NCBI GenBank assembly: GCA_035582835.1
Contig: JAYKAV010002319.1
Coordinates: 558,001-622,000 of the forward strand
Origin: Phoebastria nigripes
Taxonomy: Eukaryota > Chordata > Aves > Procellariiformes > Diomedeidae
Length of the DNA: 64,000 nt
Direction of reading: 5' to 3'
Positions 61,301 to 64,000 of this stretch are shown one piece after another (positions within the stretch are counted from its first letter, which is position 1; the number at the start of each line of letters is the position of its first letter). The notes below the pieces were generated by a model, which worked only from the letters and a program-made list of their open reading frames with translations, did not search any database and had not been told where the DNA came from. The position numbers and the translations under genes are program-made.

Positions 61301-61533
61301 TCTATGTACAAGGAAGGTAAGACTTAGGACTACCTGCAGACTTTACTTCTTCCTGCAAGTATGTGCATTGTGTACTTTTTGTATGTGTTGTTAGCACATG
61401 CTGCTTATATTGTTTGCAAATTACTCTGTTCTCAGAGAGACCTACAAACATTTCAGAGTTTTAGCAGTTTGAGGTTATATTTACCTAGCTGACTGCAAGT
61501 CGTCAGGGATTGTGAAGATGCATCACTAAGGGC

Positions 61534-61570
61534 TGAAATTAAGGGATGAAATTAAAAGTGAAATTAAAAA
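61534..61570. repeat. Imperfect threefold tandem repeat (tgaaattaaaag type)
   Basis: Three successive copies of tgaaattaa followed by variable purines. Small and isolated. Confidence 0.7.
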
Positions 61571-64000
61571 TCCATCTGACTAACCATCACCTGGACAGAT
61601 TTGTGCAGCTAATGTGGAAAAACTCTTCATGCATTGCCTGTCAGTGAAGAAGTCATTCCCATTCCCAGCAGCACCTCTGTAAGCAAATGGTTTGCAGCAG
61701 TTCACAGTTCTGTAATAAGAGAGGCTATTCAGGAATGCTTACAAGCTACAGTGCTGGGTTATGCTGGTCCCCTTTTACCCTATTTGCTATGATAATGTGG
61801 TTATCGCTACGTATGAAATATCACGTTGCAGCTCTGGACACAAGACTGCCGCAGTAAACAAGCTGGTGGGAGAACTCCAACAGCCCCAGTTCCAGGGGCT
61901 GCATGAAAAATCCGTTTGTGTGGAGGTTTCAAACCAGCAGATGCACTGGTGCATTGCCTTCCCAAAGGGAGTACAGGCCAGAAAATGTGGACTCCCTGCA
62001 TTCCTGGATGACAGTTAATATTTTTAAAGATTTTTGGAACATATTATTAAAATATAAGCAGAATATATTTCATTTAAAACACACCCATTTTTCATGCCTT
62101 CATGCAAAGAACTGGCCCCCATTTCGCTCTCCCTCTTCCCCCACTCCTAACTCCCTGGCTTTTGCAGTCACTATTAAGAGATTTACATTTCTGGAAAACT
62201 ACAACACTGACTTATTTCACATCGGCTTTTAAAGCCAACGTATGACTGGCAAAGCGTTTACCAGCAAGACAAACCAAGCAAGTTTTTATGTCTCCAAAGC
62301 TAATAAAATACTGCTTGGAGCACAGCTTGCCTTGAGTTTCTGCATGAGCAGAGCTCATTCTGCAAGCCCAACATGAGGAGACAGCTATTTTAATCATCCC
62401 GTAGTTGCTTAAGCATAGGTTCTCCTGTTGATTTAGAACAGTCTCAAGCCAGAACACTAAGCCATAAATACATCTGGAGCTGAGGTTGAAGAAGAGTTAA
62501 TATTCATCTCTCTATTTTAAAATATACCTTTAGCTCTCTTGATGTGTAGCAGACATCAGTGAGTCACTCCAGACAGCTTAAAAATATTTTGGAAAAAGCT
62601 GTAAAGTGAGTTTTTGGGTTTGTTTTTCTTTTTCTTCTTTTTTTCCAGTCAAAAGCAGACTTGGCTTAGTTACTTGGTTTTGTTTTGTAATAGAAGGAGA
62701 ACTAGAGTTGCATAGAAGTTAATGAGCACATAACATCCCTCAGCCACATAGACACTCCCAAGAGAAATGAAAGAACTTCTGGTCTGACTCTCGCCAGCCA
62801 TCCTGTGTTGATGAAGCTAGTGGAGTGGTGACAAGGGGCCTTTGCATTCATCCTCTGTGCAGCAGCATCAACTGCAGCGAACCTCTGTGCTCAGAGCAAA
62901 GAGCACAATTGCACCAGTGGAAGGAGGAAACAGACCAGTGAGGCCATTTTTCCAAACTTCTCCAGTTCATACTGCTTTATGGGTCTGGCTGGCTGCCATG
63001 AGGAAAGTATGCAGCATCTACAGATATTTACAAAGGTGTAGAGACAGAAATTAAGCAGAAGGAAGTCAGTCACACAGTCAGAAACTGAAATCCAGCATGG
63101 GGACTCCTGGTACCCTGTCCAGATCACTCCCTTCTACCTTGCCAGCTTAGAACCTAGGCAAGGCCAGAACTGACAATGCAAGTATCTGAATGCCTCTGCC
63201 TTCCCTATAGCAAGACTTTTGTCTGGCTACTCCTTCAGTGTCTCACATTTAAGCTCTTGAGCCAACACCATGACCATGTGTGGTGAATGAAGCAGACAGA
63301 GCAGAAGCCAGCAACAAAAATGATCCTGTTATTCTGAGAAGTATTTCTGGCAGGATCCGGGAGTGCGAAGCAATGAGGAGAAATGTGTTCCATCTTTAGC
63401 AGAATGTCTCACTTTGCTGTACTCTGCATCTTGACTTGTTTGCTTGAGTCTTTTTTTAACCATACTTTTGAGCTTCCCAGTGTGTGCAGACAGGACAAAT
63501 ACAGTGACTCACAAGTGTATACCTATTATTTAGTTGTTATATAAAGCCCACCTGAGAGCACCATGAATTCACATTTTAGGTTTGCTGGAAACTTTTGGTG
63601 GAAATTTGTTCTGGTCTGTTGCCACCTTGCAAGGATCCTTTCTCATCCCCCCACACACAAGCAAATCCTCAACATGTTTTTAAATGAGTACAGAGAAACC
63701 CTGTTAGTCACAGCAGTGACCACAGGAAAGGTTTTGCCTTTGAGATTCTTTTATTTCATACAGCTTTACTAGGTAACCTTTCATAACATAGGATACCATT
63801 TGTGCTTTTCATGTGGTGGCAGGGGTCACCATCCTGGCAGGTGACAAGGAAATTTGTTGGACCCTATTTTAGATCCCAATTCTTGTTGCACATCATTCAT
63901 ATAGTCATCACTTCTCCTCCATTCCCCCATTCAATGACTTAGGTCCTCAGCTCTACTCTTAATGACAGGGAAAGATCGGAGTCCCTGATAAAGTGGAACC

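Larger units (their letters stand above)
55814..64000. other. Intergenic region, right edge of window
   Basis: AT-rich with no recognised gene. Low-complexity stretches are CA/T/TATA at 56304-56373, A15 at 57783-57797 and a threefold tgaaattaa-type repeat at 61534-61570. A purine-rich plus-strand frame of 98 codons at 58087-58383 is noted separately. An ambiguous base occurs at 60495. In mammals CA12 lies on this side of USP3 but no carbonic anhydrase exon was seen. Confidence 0.65.

Overview
This is vertebrate nuclear DNA, almost certainly from a bird. It has long AT-rich introns, consensus GT-AG splice sites, a CpG-island promoter, and copies of an endogenous-retrovirus LTR family that I associate with bird genomes. 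I could not recognise a convincing CR1 element by eye, so the avian call rests on the LTRs, gene sizes and general texture. It is inference, not proof.

The window is dominated by one complete gene on the minus strand: USP3, ubiquitin-specific peptidase 3. I reconstructed all 15 coding exons by reading the minus strand. The ATG is at 49220 and the stop codon at 5589-5591. The exons join in phase to 1,563 nt, giving 520 residues plus stop, the length I recall for the human protein. The protein has an N-terminal zf-UBP zinc finger (about residues 29-105) and a USP catalytic domain with Cys168, His471 and Asp487 in their expected motifs. No frameshift or premature stop interrupts it.

Layout from left to right. 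1-5588 is the 3' UTR and 3' flank of USP3, with no other gene recognised. 5589-22118 holds the catalytic exons 15 to 5 and exon 4. Intron 8 carries a 532 bp solo LTR with a perfect 5 bp target-site duplication, antisense to USP3. 29479-32036 holds the zinc-finger exons 3 and 2. 32037-49129 is the 17.1 kb first intron, which carries a 46 bp G homopolymer and several other low-complexity tracts. 48500-49880 is the CpG island with coding exon 1. Directly upstream lies a rearranged endogenous-retrovirus insertion (49894-50925). Both of its outer ends are U5 ends and it is flanked by a matching 5 bp duplication. 50931-64000 is intergenic apart from a small minus-strand ORF (55592-55813) that reads as a signal peptide plus a divergent Kunitz/BPTI domain.

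Only USP3 can be assigned a role. It is a chromatin-associated deubiquitinase acting on ubiquitinated H2A and related substrates. Nothing in the window looks like an operon or a multi-gene system. The best candidates for something undescribed are the U5-to-U5 retroviral structure beside the USP3 promoter and the Kunitz-like ORF that has lost one canonical cysteine and gained others.
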